NCBI RefSeq assembly: GCF_036404135.1
Contig: NZ_DASWPE010000098.1
Span: 124,001 to 188,000, forward strand
Direction of reading: 5' to 3'
Source of the DNA: Rhodopseudomonas_A sp036404135
Lineage (GTDB): Bacteria > Pseudomonadota > Alphaproteobacteria > Rhizobiales > Xanthobacteraceae
Length of the DNA: 64,000 nt
Below, one piece after another: positions 50,065-59,614 of this stretch (position 1 is the stretch's first letter; each line of letters starts with the position of its first letter). Made by a program: the position numbers and the translations under genes. Under the pieces are notes generated by a model, which worked only from the letters and a program-made list of their open reading frames with translations, made no database searches and was not told the DNA's origin.

Positions 50065-50589
50065 CTACCCCGCGCCGTCCTTCATCGGCGGCTGGAAGGT
50101 CAGCGCCAGATCCCAGGGAAAGAAGATCCAGGTGTCCTGCGAGACTTCGGTGATGAAGGTGTCGACCAACGGCCGGCCCTTCGGCTTGGCGTAGACCGTG
50201 GCGAAATGCGCCCCGGGCAACAGATCCCGCACCAGCCTGGCGGTAGCGCCGGTGTCGACCAGGTCGTCGACGATCAACAGCCCCTTGCCGGTGCCGCCGC
50301 CGAGCGCCTGGGTGCTCTGCGAGATCCCTTTCAGCAATTGCAGCTCGCCCTGCCGGTCGTGCTCGTAGGAGGCGATGCACACCGTGTCGATGACACGGAC
50401 GCCGAGTTCGCGGGCGACGATCGCCGCCGGCACCAGCCCGCCGCGGGTGATCGCGATCACCGCGGCGAACGGTCCGACCTCGTTGAGCCGCCAGGTCAAG
50501 GCCCGGCAGTCGCGGTGAAACTGGTCCCACGACACCGGAAACGCCCGGCCCGCCCGCTCCTGGGCGCTGAGATCCACGCTTTCGATCAT
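50065..50589 (-). CDS. gpt: Xanthine(-guanine) phosphoribosyltransferase
   Basis: 174 residues from the ATG at 50589, with AGGAAAGATTG upstream. The PRPP loop is LLIVDDLVDTGATARLVRD and the pyrophosphate loop is AITRGGLVPAAIVAREL. The conserved C-terminus has DTWIFFPWDLAL. It salvages xanthine and guanine with PRPP. It lies just downstream of the CinA-like gene in the same direction. Confidence 0.9.
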   Translation of the reverse strand: MIESVDLSAQERAGRAFPVSWDQFHRDCRALTWRLNEVGPFAAVIAITRGGLVPAAIVARELGVRVIDTVCIASYEHDRQGELQLLKGISQSTQALGGGTGKGLLIVDDLVDTGATARLVRDLLPGAHFATVYAKPKGRPLVDTFITEVSQDTWIFFPWDLALTFQPPMKDGAG

Positions 50590-50632
50590 CAATCTTTCCT
50601 ATATCCAGGGCAACCCGGCCGCCGCCGCCGGG

Positions 50633-51370
50633 TCAATGCGGCACCTGCAGCGCGGTCAGCATCTGTCTGACGCCCTCCACCGCCTCGCGCAGCTTCTCCG
50701 GATCGCGCGAGCGCACCACCAGATAGGTGTTGGGTTTCTTGTCGTCGTCGAGAAACGGATAGCTGCCGATCATGGCGTCGGGATGCGCCTTGGCCAGCGC
50801 CCGCAGCGGGCCGCCGATGTCGCCTTCGCGGGCGTTGGCGCGAATCGATTCCGACAGCATCCGCACCCCGGATTTCAGCTTCGGTGCCACGATGTCCATC
50901 ATCGCCTGCATGATCGAGGGCACCCCCGCCAGCACGATGACGTTGCCGATCTTGAAACCCGGCGCCAGAATGGTGGCGCTCTGGATCAGTTCGGCGCCGT
51001 CCGGGATCCGCGCCATCCTCAAGCGCGCCTCGTTGAGTTCGGCCTCGGAGAACCGCTCGCGAAACCGCGCCACCACCTCCGGATGATGGTCGATGCCGAC
51101 CCCGAACGCCTTGGCGACGGCGTCGGCGGTGATGTCGTCATGGGTCGGACCGATGCCGCCTGTCGAGAATACGTAAGTGTAGCGCTGCCGCAGCGCGTCC
51201 AGCGCCTCGATGATGGCGGCTTCGTCGTCGGCGACCACCCGCACCTCGCGCAGGTCGATGCCGATATTGGTGAGGTATTCGGCGATGAAACCGATATTGG
51301 CGTCCTTGGTGCGGCCTGACAGAATTTCGTCGCCGATCACCACAATGCCGGCCGTAATGATCTCGCTCAT
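50633..51370 (-). CDS. CinA-type molybdopterin-binding domain protein
   Basis: 245 residues. It has the N-terminal part of competence/damage-inducible CinA proteins: AGIVVIGDEILSGRTKDANI, then YVFSTGGIGPTHDDITADAV and NVIVLAGVPSIMQAMMD. The C-terminal deamidase domain of full-length CinA is absent, which is common in this group. AGGGAAGCC precedes the ATG. A pyridine-nucleotide clean-up role is known for the full-length family. Confidence 0.85.
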   Translation of the reverse strand: MSEIITAGIVVIGDEILSGRTKDANIGFIAEYLTNIGIDLREVRVVADDEAAIIEALDALRQRYTYVFSTGGIGPTHDDITADAVAKAFGVGIDHHPEVVARFRERFSEAELNEARLRMARIPDGAELIQSATILAPGFKIGNVIVLAGVPSIMQAMMDIVAPKLKSGVRMLSESIRANAREGDIGGPLRALAKAHPDAMIGSYPFLDDDKKPNTYLVVRSRDPEKLREAVEGVRQMLTALQVPH

Positions 51371-51590
51371 TGGCTTCCCTCAACCGTGACGCATCCGCTT
51401 AGCACGCCCGGCCTCGGTTTCACGAGGCCCTGCCGTCAATTTGAGCAGGCGCTGGCTATTTTTTCCGGCAATCTTTCCGGCGGTTCAGGTAAATGCTCTG
51501 TTCGAATGCATATCGCGGTGGCCCGGGCCTTGCTACCATTGAGTTCCGTGTTGCACTGTCGCGCAGGACCATCAGGAACAGTCGGAATAT

Positions 51591-53009
51591 ATGGCAGTTG
51601 CGTTCGACGAAATGAACGGCCCCGGCGGCGACCTTCGCCCGGCCTATCAAGAGCTTTCCCGCTGGTTGAGCGAGACTCCCCCTGACGCTCTGGAATACCG
51701 GCGCCAGGAAGCCGAGCTTTTGTTCCGGCGAATCGGCATCACCTTCGCAGTCTATGGCGACGCCGAGGCCCAGGAGCGGCTGATCCCGTTCGACGTGATC
51801 CCGCGCATCCTCTCCGGCAAGGAATGGACGCTGCTGGAAAACGGCCTGAAACAGCGGGTCCGCGCCCTCAACATGTTCCTGCGCGACATCTACCACGGCC
51901 GCGACATCCTGCGCGCCAACATCATTCCCGACGACCTGATCTTCCAGAACCCGGTGTTCCGGCCGGAAATGAACGGCCAGGACGTGCCGCACGACGTCTA
52001 TGTGCACATCGCCGGGATCGACATCGTGAGGGTGGATTCCGAGAATTTCTTCGTGCTCGAGGACAACGCCCGCACCCCGTCCGGGGTGTCCTACATGCTG
52101 GAAAACCGCGAAATCATGATGCGGCTGTTTCCCGACCTGTTCGCGCGGCACCGCGTCGCCCCGGTGGAGAAATATCCCGACGAACTGTTGTCGGCGCTGC
52201 GCTCGGTGGCACCGATTCACACCTCGTCGGAGCCGACCGTCGCGCTGATGACCCCCGGCGTCTACAATTCCGCCTATTACGAGCACTCGTTCCTCGCCGA
52301 CAAGCTCGGCGTCGAACTGGTCGAGGGCCGCGACCTCGTGGTCAAGAACGACGAGGTGTTCATGCGCACCACCGAGGGGCTGAAGCGGGTCGACGTGATC
52401 TACCGCCGGGTCGACGACGACTTCCTCGATCCGTTGACGTTCCGGCCGGATTCCGCGCTCGGCGTCCCCGGGCTGATGTCGGCCTATATGGCCGGCAACG
52501 TCACGCTGGCCAACGCGGTCGGCACCGGCATCGCCGACGACAAGGCGGTGTACAGCTACATGCCGGAGATCGTGAAATTCTATCTCGGCGAGGAGCCGAT
52601 CCTGAAGAACGTGCCGACCTGGCGCTGCCGCGAGCCGGCCGATCTCGCCTATGTGCTGGATCATCTCGGCGAACTGGTGGTCAAGGAAGTGCACGGCTCC
52701 GGCGGCTACGGCATGCTGATCGGCCCGGCCGCCACCAAGGCCACCATCGAGGCGTTCCGCGACAAGCTGAAGCGCGAGCCGGAGGGCTTCATCGCCCAGC
52801 CGACGCTAGCGCTGTCGACCTGCCCGACCTGCACCGCCAAGGGGCTGGCGCCGCGCCATGTCGACCTGCGGCCGTTCGTATTGACCGGCAGCAACCACGT
52901 CACCGTGGTGCCGGGCGGCCTGACCCGGGTGGCGCTGCAGGAAGGCTCGCTGGTGGTGAATTCCAGCCAGGGCGGCGGCACCAAGGACACCTGGATTCTG
53001 GATGAGTGA
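51591..53009 (+). CDS. Circularly permuted ATP-grasp protein
   Basis: 472 residues. It shows VDSENFFVLEDNARTPSGVS, GRDLVVKNDEVFMRTTEGLK with RVDVIYRRVDDDFLDP, and LVVKEVHGSGGYGMLIGP, which fit the CP_ATPgrasp type 2 family. It is first in a three-gene operon with alpha-E and transglutaminase proteins. Family knowledge: these sets, often with an Anbu protease, are predicted to make and process a peptide tag. The Anbu gene is here at 59615. Confidence 0.85.
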   Translation: MAVAFDEMNGPGGDLRPAYQELSRWLSETPPDALEYRRQEAELLFRRIGITFAVYGDAEAQERLIPFDVIPRILSGKEWTLLENGLKQRVRALNMFLRDIYHGRDILRANIIPDDLIFQNPVFRPEMNGQDVPHDVYVHIAGIDIVRVDSENFFVLEDNARTPSGVSYMLENREIMMRLFPDLFARHRVAPVEKYPDELLSALRSVAPIHTSSEPTVALMTPGVYNSAYYEHSFLADKLGVELVEGRDLVVKNDEVFMRTTEGLKRVDVIYRRVDDDFLDPLTFRPDSALGVPGLMSAYMAGNVTLANAVGTGIADDKAVYSYMPEIVKFYLGEEPILKNVPTWRCREPADLAYVLDHLGELVVKEVHGSGGYGMLIGPAATKATIEAFRDKLKREPEGFIAQPTLALSTCPTCTAKGLAPRHVDLRPFVLTGSNHVTVVPGGLTRVALQEGSLVVNSSQGGGTKDTWILDE

Positions 53010-53015
53010 TTTGAA

Positions 53016-53099
53016 GCGAATCGCGAGTAGCGAATGGTGAATAGCAACGAGCGACTGCGGACGCCTTCCCTATTCGCCACTCGCCATTCGCAATTCGCG
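53016..53099. repeat. Intergenic palindromic repeat
   Basis: GCGAATCGCGAGTAGCGAAT, then GGTGAATAG (53016-53044) pairs with CTATTCGCCACTCGCCATTC and on to CGC (53070-53099), with few mismatches. It lies between the ATP-grasp and alpha-E genes and may make a stable hairpin in their transcript. Confidence 0.75.
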
Positions 53100-53139
53100 C
53101 TTTCCTCCCCCCGCTCGTAGCAACGAAGAAAAAGCCCCC

Positions 53140-54084
53140 ATGCTGTCGCGCACCGCTGAAAATCTGTACTGGCTGGCCCGCTACGTCGAGCGCGCGGAAT
53201 ATCTCGCGCGCACCATCGAGGCGACGTTGCGCGTCACCGCGCTGCCCAACACCTATATCGGCCAGACCAACGAATGGGACTCCGCGCTGCTGACCGCCGG
53301 CGTCTCGGCCTCGTTCTACAGCCACTACGACGAGGCCAACGAAAAGAACGTGGTCGAGTATCTGTCGTTTTCCACCGCCAACCCGTCCTCGATCCGCAAC
53401 TGCATCGAGAACGCGCGGCTGAATTCGCGCTCGGTGCGCACCGCGCTAACCAGCGAGATGTGGGACACCATCAACTCGGCCTGGATCGACCTGCAGGAGG
53501 TCTGGGGCAAGGGCACCAAGAGCCGCGAGGAGCTGGCGCGTTTCCTGCGCTTCGTGCTGGAAATCTCGCTGCGCTTCGACGGCTCGGCCTATCGCACCAT
53601 GCTGCGCAACGACGCCTATTGGTTCTCCCGGCTCGGCCTGCATCTGGAGCGCGCCGACAACACCGCGCGGATTCTCGACGTGAAATATCACGTGCTGCTG
53701 CCGCAGGAGGAACACGTCGGCGGCCCGCTCGACTACTATCAATGGACCTCGATCCTGCGCTCGGTGTCGGCGCTGACCGCCTATCACTGGGTCTATCGCG
53801 AGACCTTGAAGCCGTGGCTGATCGCCGACCTGTTGATCCTCAACGACACGCTGCCGCGCTCGCTGGCCTCCTGCTACGGCAATCTGGTGCGCAATCTCGA
53901 CCAGATCGGCGTCGCCTATGGCCGCCAGGGCGCCGCACAGCGCCACGCCCGCGGCGTCCGCAACCGGCTGGAACACAGCCACATGGACGACATTTTTCAG
54001 CACGGCGTGCACGAATTCATTCAGGAATTTATTGCGGATAACGCCCGGCTCGGCGAAATCATCTCCAAGCAGTATCTGATTTAG
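53140..54084 (+). CDS. Alpha-E domain protein
   Basis: 314 residues, nearly all helical. The start LSRTAENLYWLARYVERAEY is the alpha-E signature, followed by ETLKPWLIADLLILNDTLPR and a C-terminal FIQEFIADNARLGEIISKQY. It is the middle gene of the ATP-grasp/alpha-E/transglutaminase operon. Its biochemical role is unknown; it is thought to support the peptide-processing pathway. Confidence 0.85.
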   Translation: MLSRTAENLYWLARYVERAEYLARTIEATLRVTALPNTYIGQTNEWDSALLTAGVSASFYSHYDEANEKNVVEYLSFSTANPSSIRNCIENARLNSRSVRTALTSEMWDTINSAWIDLQEVWGKGTKSREELARFLRFVLEISLRFDGSAYRTMLRNDAYWFSRLGLHLERADNTARILDVKYHVLLPQEEHVGGPLDYYQWTSILRSVSALTAYHWVYRETLKPWLIADLLILNDTLPRSLASCYGNLVRNLDQIGVAYGRQGAAQRHARGVRNRLEHSHMDDIFQHGVHEFIQEFIADNARLGEIISKQYLI

Positions 54085-54128
54085 GCTACAGACGTTGTCT
54101 GCCTGCGAGAACCGGACGGCCTAAAGCC

Positions 54129-54965
54129 ATGCGCCTGCGAATTGCCCATTCGACGATCTATCGTTATGAGCCGCCGGCCTCTGGCGTGATCCAGATCCTG
54201 CGGATGACCCCGGGCAGCCACGACGGCCAATACGTCGCCAACTGGCAGATCGACGTCTCCACCGATTCCCGGCTCGACATGCATCTCGACGCGTTCGGCA
54301 ACGTCACCCACGTGCTGACCTATGGGCCGATCGCGGATCTCACCATCCATGTCGAGGGCCTGATCGAGACCCAGGACACCGGCGGCATCCTCAAGGGCAC
54401 CGACGAGCGGTTTCCGCCGAGCCTGTTCCTGCGCGCCTCGCCGTTGACCGCGGTCGATCCGGCGATGGCGGGGTTCGTGCGCGAGCTGCGCGCCGAGGCC
54501 GGCGACGACGTACTCGGCTTCCTGCACGCGCTGATGATGAAGATCAACGAACACATGACGTTCGATGCCGACCCGACCAATACCGGGACCTCGGCCGCCG
54601 ACGCCTTCGCGCTGAAGCGCGGCGTGTGCCAGGATTACGCGCATATCTTCATCGCCTGCGCGCGCGACGGCGGGGTGCCGGCGCGGTTCGTCGCCGGGCA
54701 TTTCCTGCGCTCCGACGGCATGGTCAACCAGCAGGCCGGCCACGCTTGGGCCGAGGCCTATGTGCCGGATCTCGGCTGGATCGGGTTCGATCCGGCCAAC
54801 GCGATCTGCACCACCGACGCCCACGCCCGGGTCGCCATCGGGCTGGATTATCTGGGGGCAGCGCCGGTGCGCGGCACCCGCTATGGCGGCGGCACCGAAA
54901 CGCTGAGCGTAGAGGTCACCGTCGATCAGGCCGGCCGGCAAGGCCAGTGGCAGAGCCAGTCGTAG
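54129..54965 (+). CDS. Transglutaminase-like cysteine peptidase
   Basis: 278 residues. The catalytic Cys lies in FALKRGVCQDYAHIFIACAR at about residue 167, the His in QQAGHAWAEAYVPDLGWIGF and the Asp in FDPANAI. The N-terminal MRLRIAHSTIYRYEPPASGV domain is typical for this group. It ends the operon with the ATP-grasp and alpha-E genes. It probably acts as a protease or peptide ligase in the cytoplasm, as no signal peptide is seen. Confidence 0.9.
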   Translation: MRLRIAHSTIYRYEPPASGVIQILRMTPGSHDGQYVANWQIDVSTDSRLDMHLDAFGNVTHVLTYGPIADLTIHVEGLIETQDTGGILKGTDERFPPSLFLRASPLTAVDPAMAGFVRELRAEAGDDVLGFLHALMMKINEHMTFDADPTNTGTSAADAFALKRGVCQDYAHIFIACARDGGVPARFVAGHFLRSDGMVNQQAGHAWAEAYVPDLGWIGFDPANAICTTDAHARVAIGLDYLGAAPVRGTRYGGGTETLSVEVTVDQAGRQGQWQSQS

Positions 54966-55016
54966 CCGGCGAAGCGCGGCTCAGCGTTTGACGCCAGCGC
55001 GCAAGCCATTTTGGTC

Positions 55017-55141
55017 GTCATTCCGGGGCGCGAGCAGCGATAGCTGCGAGCGAACCCGGAATCTTGCGACGGACCATAGCGCGTCACCTGCGGCGAGATT
55101 CCGGGTTCGCTCGGCCTTTCGGCCTCGCGCCCCGGAATGAC
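55017..55141. repeat. Intergenic palindromic repeat
   Basis: GTCATTCCGGGGCGCGAG at the left pairs with CTCGCGCCCCGGAATGAC (with a small asymmetry) at the right; inner arms GAGCGAACCCGGAATCT and AGATTCCGGGTTCGCTC (approximately) also pair. It is a fourth palindromic element, located downstream of both flanking genes. Confidence 0.8.
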
Positions 55142-55223
55142 TGCCCAGGACGGCGACGGCGCAGCAAGCGACAACGCCAAGCCGACGCCGTGCTGAGCAA
55201 CCGGAGGCGCCTGGCGACGCCGT

Positions 55224-57413
55224 TTACGCCGCGCGCACCGAGTCGAGGAACTTGCCGACCTCGAGCTTCAGCCGGTTGCTGTCGCGCGACAGCGACTGCG
55301 CCGCCGACAACACCTGCGAAGACGCCGAGCCGGTCTCCGAGGCGCCGCGTTCGACGTCGGTGATGTTCGACGACACCTGCATGGTGCCCTGCGCCGCCTG
55401 CTGCACGTTGCGGGAGATTTCCTGCGTCGCCGCCCCCTGCTCTTCCACCGCCGAGGCGATGGTCGAGGAGATTTCCGACATCCGGCCGATCGTGGTGCTG
55501 ATCTGCTTGATCGCCGCCACCGAGCCCTGCGTCGCAGCCTGAATGCCGGTGATCTGCTGGCTGATCTCGCCGGTGGCTTTGGCGGTCTGCTCGGCCAAGG
55601 CCTTCACTTCGGAAGCGACCACCGCAAAGCCGCGGCCGGCCTCGCCGGCGCGGGCAGCCTCGATGGTCGCGTTCAGCGCCAGCAGATTGGTCTGACCGGC
55701 GATGGTGTTGATCAACTCGACGACGTCGCCGATCCGGCTCGCGGCCTGCGACAACTCGCCGACCCGATCATTGGTGTTCCTGGCCTGGTCGACCGCCTCG
55801 CCGGCGATCCGCGCGGATTCCTGCACCTGGCGGCTGATCTCGGTGACCGAGGAGGACATTTCCTCGGTCGCCGAAGCCACCGACTGCACATTGGTGGAGG
55901 CCTCTTCCGAGGCGGCGGCGACAGCGGTGGCCAATTCCTGCGACCGTTCCGCGGTGGCGGTCAGCGTGTTGGCGGAGGCTTCCATTTGAGTGGAGGAGGA
56001 CGACACGGTTTCGACGATCTCGCCGACCGAGGCTTCGAACGCCAGCTTGTTCATGGTGTCGCGCCGCAGCGTATCCGCGGCGGCCTGGTCCTCGATCCGC
56101 TGCGCCACCCTGCGCTTGAGGTCGTCCTGCATATTGCGCAGCGCCGCGGCCAGCACGCCGACCTCGTCGGCCTGCTCGATATCCAGCTTCTGCTCGAAAT
56201 CGCCCTTGGAGATTCCGGAGGCGAATTCGGCGCACCGCTTGGTCGGTCGCGCGATGCTGGCGGCGGCCAGCGAGATCAGAAAGATCGCGATCGAGATGAT
56301 GGTCACGCCGACGCCGAGCTGCCAATAAGTGGTGACCGCGGCGCGCGAAGCCAGCGTCTCGTCGAGCTGCCGCACCCCGGCCATCACCACGGCGCGCGGC
56401 ACCGAAATCACCACCGCCCAGGCGGCGCCGGTGCGGCCGATCTTGATCGGCGAATACACCACGACATTGGGCGATTGCGCATCGTCCTGCACCATCGCCT
56501 TGCCGGCGCCGATGTTGGCGATCGCCTCGTTCCAACGCGGATCGCCGCTGCCCGCGCTCTTGCCGATCAATTCCGCGTCGGCGCTGTTGGCGACGGTCAG
56601 TCCGGCGTCGTTGACGATCAAGACCTCGCCCTTGCCCTCGAAGATCGACGCGTCGATCTGCTGCGCCAGCTTCTGCACGAAATCCAGATTGTAGTCGGCG
56701 CCGGCGACGCCGCGGAACTTGCCGTCGATCATGATCGGCACCGACATGGTGGCGAGGAACACCTGCTGGCCCTGAACGATGTAGGGCAACGGTCCGAGGA
56801 TATTCTCTTTGCCGGTGCCGCGCGGGTTGAGATACCAGGCGCCCTTCACCAGGCCGTTGGGATGGCGGTCGGCGCTCTCATATTCGACCAGCGGCTGAAC
56901 CGCGATCGAACCCTTGGCGTCGCGGGTCCAATACGGTAGGAACCGGCCGGTGCCGTCGGAGCCGAGATCCGCGCGTCCCTTGAACGCGGCGTCGCTATTG
57001 TCGAGGCCGTTCGGCTCCCACGCCGAATAGGTGCCGTTGAAGGTGGGGTTGAGCGCGACGACGTTGCGCAGCACCGCGTTGAATTGCGCGCGGCGCGCCT
57101 CGCTCGGGGTGGCCGCGGTGTTGCTGCCGGCCAGCACCGCAAAGGATTGTGCCATGGTGCGCGCCGCATCCAGTCCGAGCTCCAACTCGGATCCGATCGC
57201 TTTGGCCTCGCTGGCGGCCCTGTTCAGCAGGCTCTCCTTGGTCTGGCGGTCGACCAGTTGCGACACCTCGCTGCCGGCATATTGCATCGTGCTGCGCGTG
57301 GAAACCAGGCTGTAGCCGATCAGGGCAATGCTGGTACCCACGAGGCATGCCCCGGAGATCAGCGCGATCTTCAGTTGAACCGATCGCATTGCCTTGAACG
57401 AGAACGTCGCCAT
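55224..57413 (-). CDS. Methyl-accepting chemotaxis protein with dCache sensor
   Basis: 729 residues from the ATG at 57413, with GGAG upstream. A first membrane helix (about residues 14-36) leads to a periplasmic double-Cache domain (about 40-300, with YWTRDAKGSIAVQPLVEYES and VAGADYNLDFVQKLAQQI). A second helix (about 360-385), HAMP and a cytoplasmic signalling domain follow; the hairpin tip includes EAARAGEAGRGFAVVASEVK. It probably senses a small organic ligand and signals to CheA. No che genes are nearby. Confidence 0.9.
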   Translation of the reverse strand: MATFSFKAMRSVQLKIALISGACLVGTSIALIGYSLVSTRSTMQYAGSEVSQLVDRQTKESLLNRAASEAKAIGSELELGLDAARTMAQSFAVLAGSNTAATPSEARRAQFNAVLRNVVALNPTFNGTYSAWEPNGLDNSDAAFKGRADLGSDGTGRFLPYWTRDAKGSIAVQPLVEYESADRHPNGLVKGAWYLNPRGTGKENILGPLPYIVQGQQVFLATMSVPIMIDGKFRGVAGADYNLDFVQKLAQQIDASIFEGKGEVLIVNDAGLTVANSADAELIGKSAGSGDPRWNEAIANIGAGKAMVQDDAQSPNVVVYSPIKIGRTGAAWAVVISVPRAVVMAGVRQLDETLASRAAVTTYWQLGVGVTIISIAIFLISLAAASIARPTKRCAEFASGISKGDFEQKLDIEQADEVGVLAAALRNMQDDLKRRVAQRIEDQAAADTLRRDTMNKLAFEASVGEIVETVSSSSTQMEASANTLTATAERSQELATAVAAASEEASTNVQSVASATEEMSSSVTEISRQVQESARIAGEAVDQARNTNDRVGELSQAASRIGDVVELINTIAGQTNLLALNATIEAARAGEAGRGFAVVASEVKALAEQTAKATGEISQQITGIQAATQGSVAAIKQISTTIGRMSEISSTIASAVEEQGAATQEISRNVQQAAQGTMQVSSNITDVERGASETGSASSQVLSAAQSLSRDSNRLKLEVGKFLDSVRAA

Positions 57414-57533
57414 TGAAATCTCCACCACAGATATGTCGCACTCGACTAACCGCGCAGCTGCAACACATCCCTTAATTTGCAGCCACGTAGCACTACCAGC
57501 CCATAGCCTGACGGCGGCGCGGCCCGGATGGCG

Positions 57534-59237
57534 TCAGGCGGCGCGCACGGAATCCAGGAAGCGGCCGACCTCGTGGCGCAGCCTGGTGCTTTCGCCGGAC
57601 AGAGATTGCGCCGCCGACAGCACCTGCGAGGAGGCCGAGCCGGTCTCGGACGCGCCGCGCTGCACGTCGGTGATGTTGGTGCTGACCAGCTGGGTGCCCT
57701 TCGCCGCCTGCTGCACGTTGTGGGAAATCTCCTGGGTGGCGGCGCCCTGCTCTTCCACCGCCGCGGCGATGGTCGAGGCAATTTCCGACATCCGGCCGAT
57801 GGTGTCGCCGATCTCCTTGATGGCGCCGACCGACTCTTGGGTCGCGGCCTGGATGCCGGAGATCTGCTGACTGATCTCGCCGGTGGCCTTGGCGGTCTGC
57901 TCAGCCAGCGCCTTCACTTCCGAGGCGACCACGGCGAAGCCGCGGCCGGCCTCGCCCGCGCGGGCCGCCTCGATCGTGGCGTTCAGCGCCAACAGGTTGG
58001 TCTGCCCGGCGATGGTGTTGATCAGTTCGACCACCGCGCCGATCCGCGCCGCCGCCTTGGCCAGTTCACCGACCCGGTCGTTGGTCTTGCGCGCCTGGTC
58101 GACCGCCTCCCCGGCGATCCGTGAGGATTCCTGCACCTGCCGGCTGATCTCGTTGACCGACGACGACATCTCTTCGGTGGCGGAGGCCACCGCCTGCACA
58201 TTGGTGGAGGCTTCCTCGGACGCCGTGGCCACCATCGCGGTGAGATGCTCGGCGCGCTCCGCGCTTGAGGTCAGCGTACTCGCGGAAGCTTCCAGCTCCG
58301 AGGACGCCGACGACACCGTCTCGACGATCTTGCCGACCGCGCCCTCGAAACTGTCGGCCAGCCGCATCATGTCGGACTTGCGCTTGCTGCTGGCGACGGC
58401 ATCGGCACCGGCCTTGGCGGCGGCTTCGGCGTGCGCCTGCTGTTCGGCATTGTCGCGGATCACGGTGATGGTCTTGGCCACCGCGCCGATCTCGTCGCCG
58501 CGCTCGGCGCCCGGGATCACCACCTCGATGTCGCCGGCGGCCATTTTCTGCATCGCCTGGTTCAGCCGCGTCATCGGCCGTGACAGCCCGTTGATGCCGA
58601 TCAGCAGCGCCGCACCCAGTCCGGCCAGCAAGCCGAGCATCGACGAGATCCAGACCATGCGGATCGCGGCGTCGACCTTCTCGCTGTCGCTGTCTTCGAT
58701 CTTGACCGTCAGCGCCTGCATATCTTCGACCAGCCTGGCCTGCAGCATGATCGCAGCTTCGGCCGGCGGCACGCAGTCCCGCTTCAGTTGCTCGGTGGCC
58801 TTGAGGTTGTCCTCGGTGGTCACCGCCTTGCCGACAACGGCGATCGCCGGTTCGCAGGCTGCGACGGCCTTTTCAAAGGCGGCGCTGACCGGAGCGATCG
58901 CGCCCGACATCTCCGGGCGCTGCGCCAGGATCGTCGCCATCGTCGTTTCGTAGTTCTTGCGGCTTTCGGCGATGTCCGCGAGAAACTTGACGTCGTTGCC
59001 CTCGGTGGTTTCGGCCGCCATCTGAAATGCCGAGGAGACGTAACGCTCGACGAACCGCGAGGCGCGGTTGGCCAGCGCCGTGGAGCCGCCGACCCGTTTC
59101 ACCAGATCGTCACTAGCGTCGTCGATCGCGGTCATGCTGCGGGTCGCGAACCACACGCTGCCGATATTGACCAGAGCCAGCAACGCCACGATCAGGCTGA
59201 TCTTGAAAACGATCTTGAAATTATTGAGCCACGACAT
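57534..59237 (-). CDS. Methyl-accepting chemotaxis protein with four-helix-bundle sensor
   Basis: 567 residues from the ATG at 59237. A first membrane helix (KISLIVALLALVNIGSVWF) is followed by a helical periplasmic domain of about 150 residues, a second helix (about 190-210) and HAMP (GLSRPMTRLNQAMQKMAAGD). The signalling domain is nearly identical to that of the neighbour at 55224. It is a tandem paralog with a different sensor, which implies domain swapping or gene conversion. Confidence 0.9.
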   Translation of the reverse strand: MSWLNNFKIVFKISLIVALLALVNIGSVWFATRSMTAIDDASDDLVKRVGGSTALANRASRFVERYVSSAFQMAAETTEGNDVKFLADIAESRKNYETTMATILAQRPEMSGAIAPVSAAFEKAVAACEPAIAVVGKAVTTEDNLKATEQLKRDCVPPAEAAIMLQARLVEDMQALTVKIEDSDSEKVDAAIRMVWISSMLGLLAGLGAALLIGINGLSRPMTRLNQAMQKMAAGDIEVVIPGAERGDEIGAVAKTITVIRDNAEQQAHAEAAAKAGADAVASSKRKSDMMRLADSFEGAVGKIVETVSSASSELEASASTLTSSAERAEHLTAMVATASEEASTNVQAVASATEEMSSSVNEISRQVQESSRIAGEAVDQARKTNDRVGELAKAAARIGAVVELINTIAGQTNLLALNATIEAARAGEAGRGFAVVASEVKALAEQTAKATGEISQQISGIQAATQESVGAIKEIGDTIGRMSEIASTIAAAVEEQGAATQEISHNVQQAAKGTQLVSTNITDVQRGASETGSASSQVLSAAQSLSGESTRLRHEVGRFLDSVRAA

Positions 59238-59614
59238 CGCCAACCCCGCACCAGACTATCGGCCTGCGAGCCGGTTGGCCGCACATGCACCAGAATCAGC
59301 GATAGCGAATCGCAGCTTCGCGCTCGTTAATTTCACCGCCCGTAAAAATACGCGGCACGCCGCCGGCCGGCCTGCCCGAGCCCAGCCGGCCGCAGGCCCA
59401 CGGGCGCTCGCCGAATTGCCATGGCCTCGCTGCGAGGCTCGGCGAGGCCGCTTGGGGCTGGACGACCCGGCGAAATTGGCTAGTGTCCTGGCCTTGCGCC
59501 AGCTCGACGCCGCGGCCATCGTTGCGCCCGCTTCGGGTTCAGGCGAGGCCATGGCCGTTGCGGCGCCGTGGCGGCAGCGCTTCACGGCAATGACAGGATG
59601 AGGACGGGCCCGAG
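59238..59614. other. Intergenic region between divergent chemoreceptor and Anbu genes
   Basis: This 377-bp stretch shows no convincing gene. It should hold both divergent promoters. It is GC-rich with several small hairpins, for example around 59425-59450 (CTCGCTGCGAGGCTCGGCGAG). Confidence 0.4.

Noticed and set aside
54081..54941. 286-codon open frame antisense to the transglutaminase gene
   Set aside because: The sense gene has a complete Cys-His-Asp set; the antisense frame is a by-product of GC-rich codon use.
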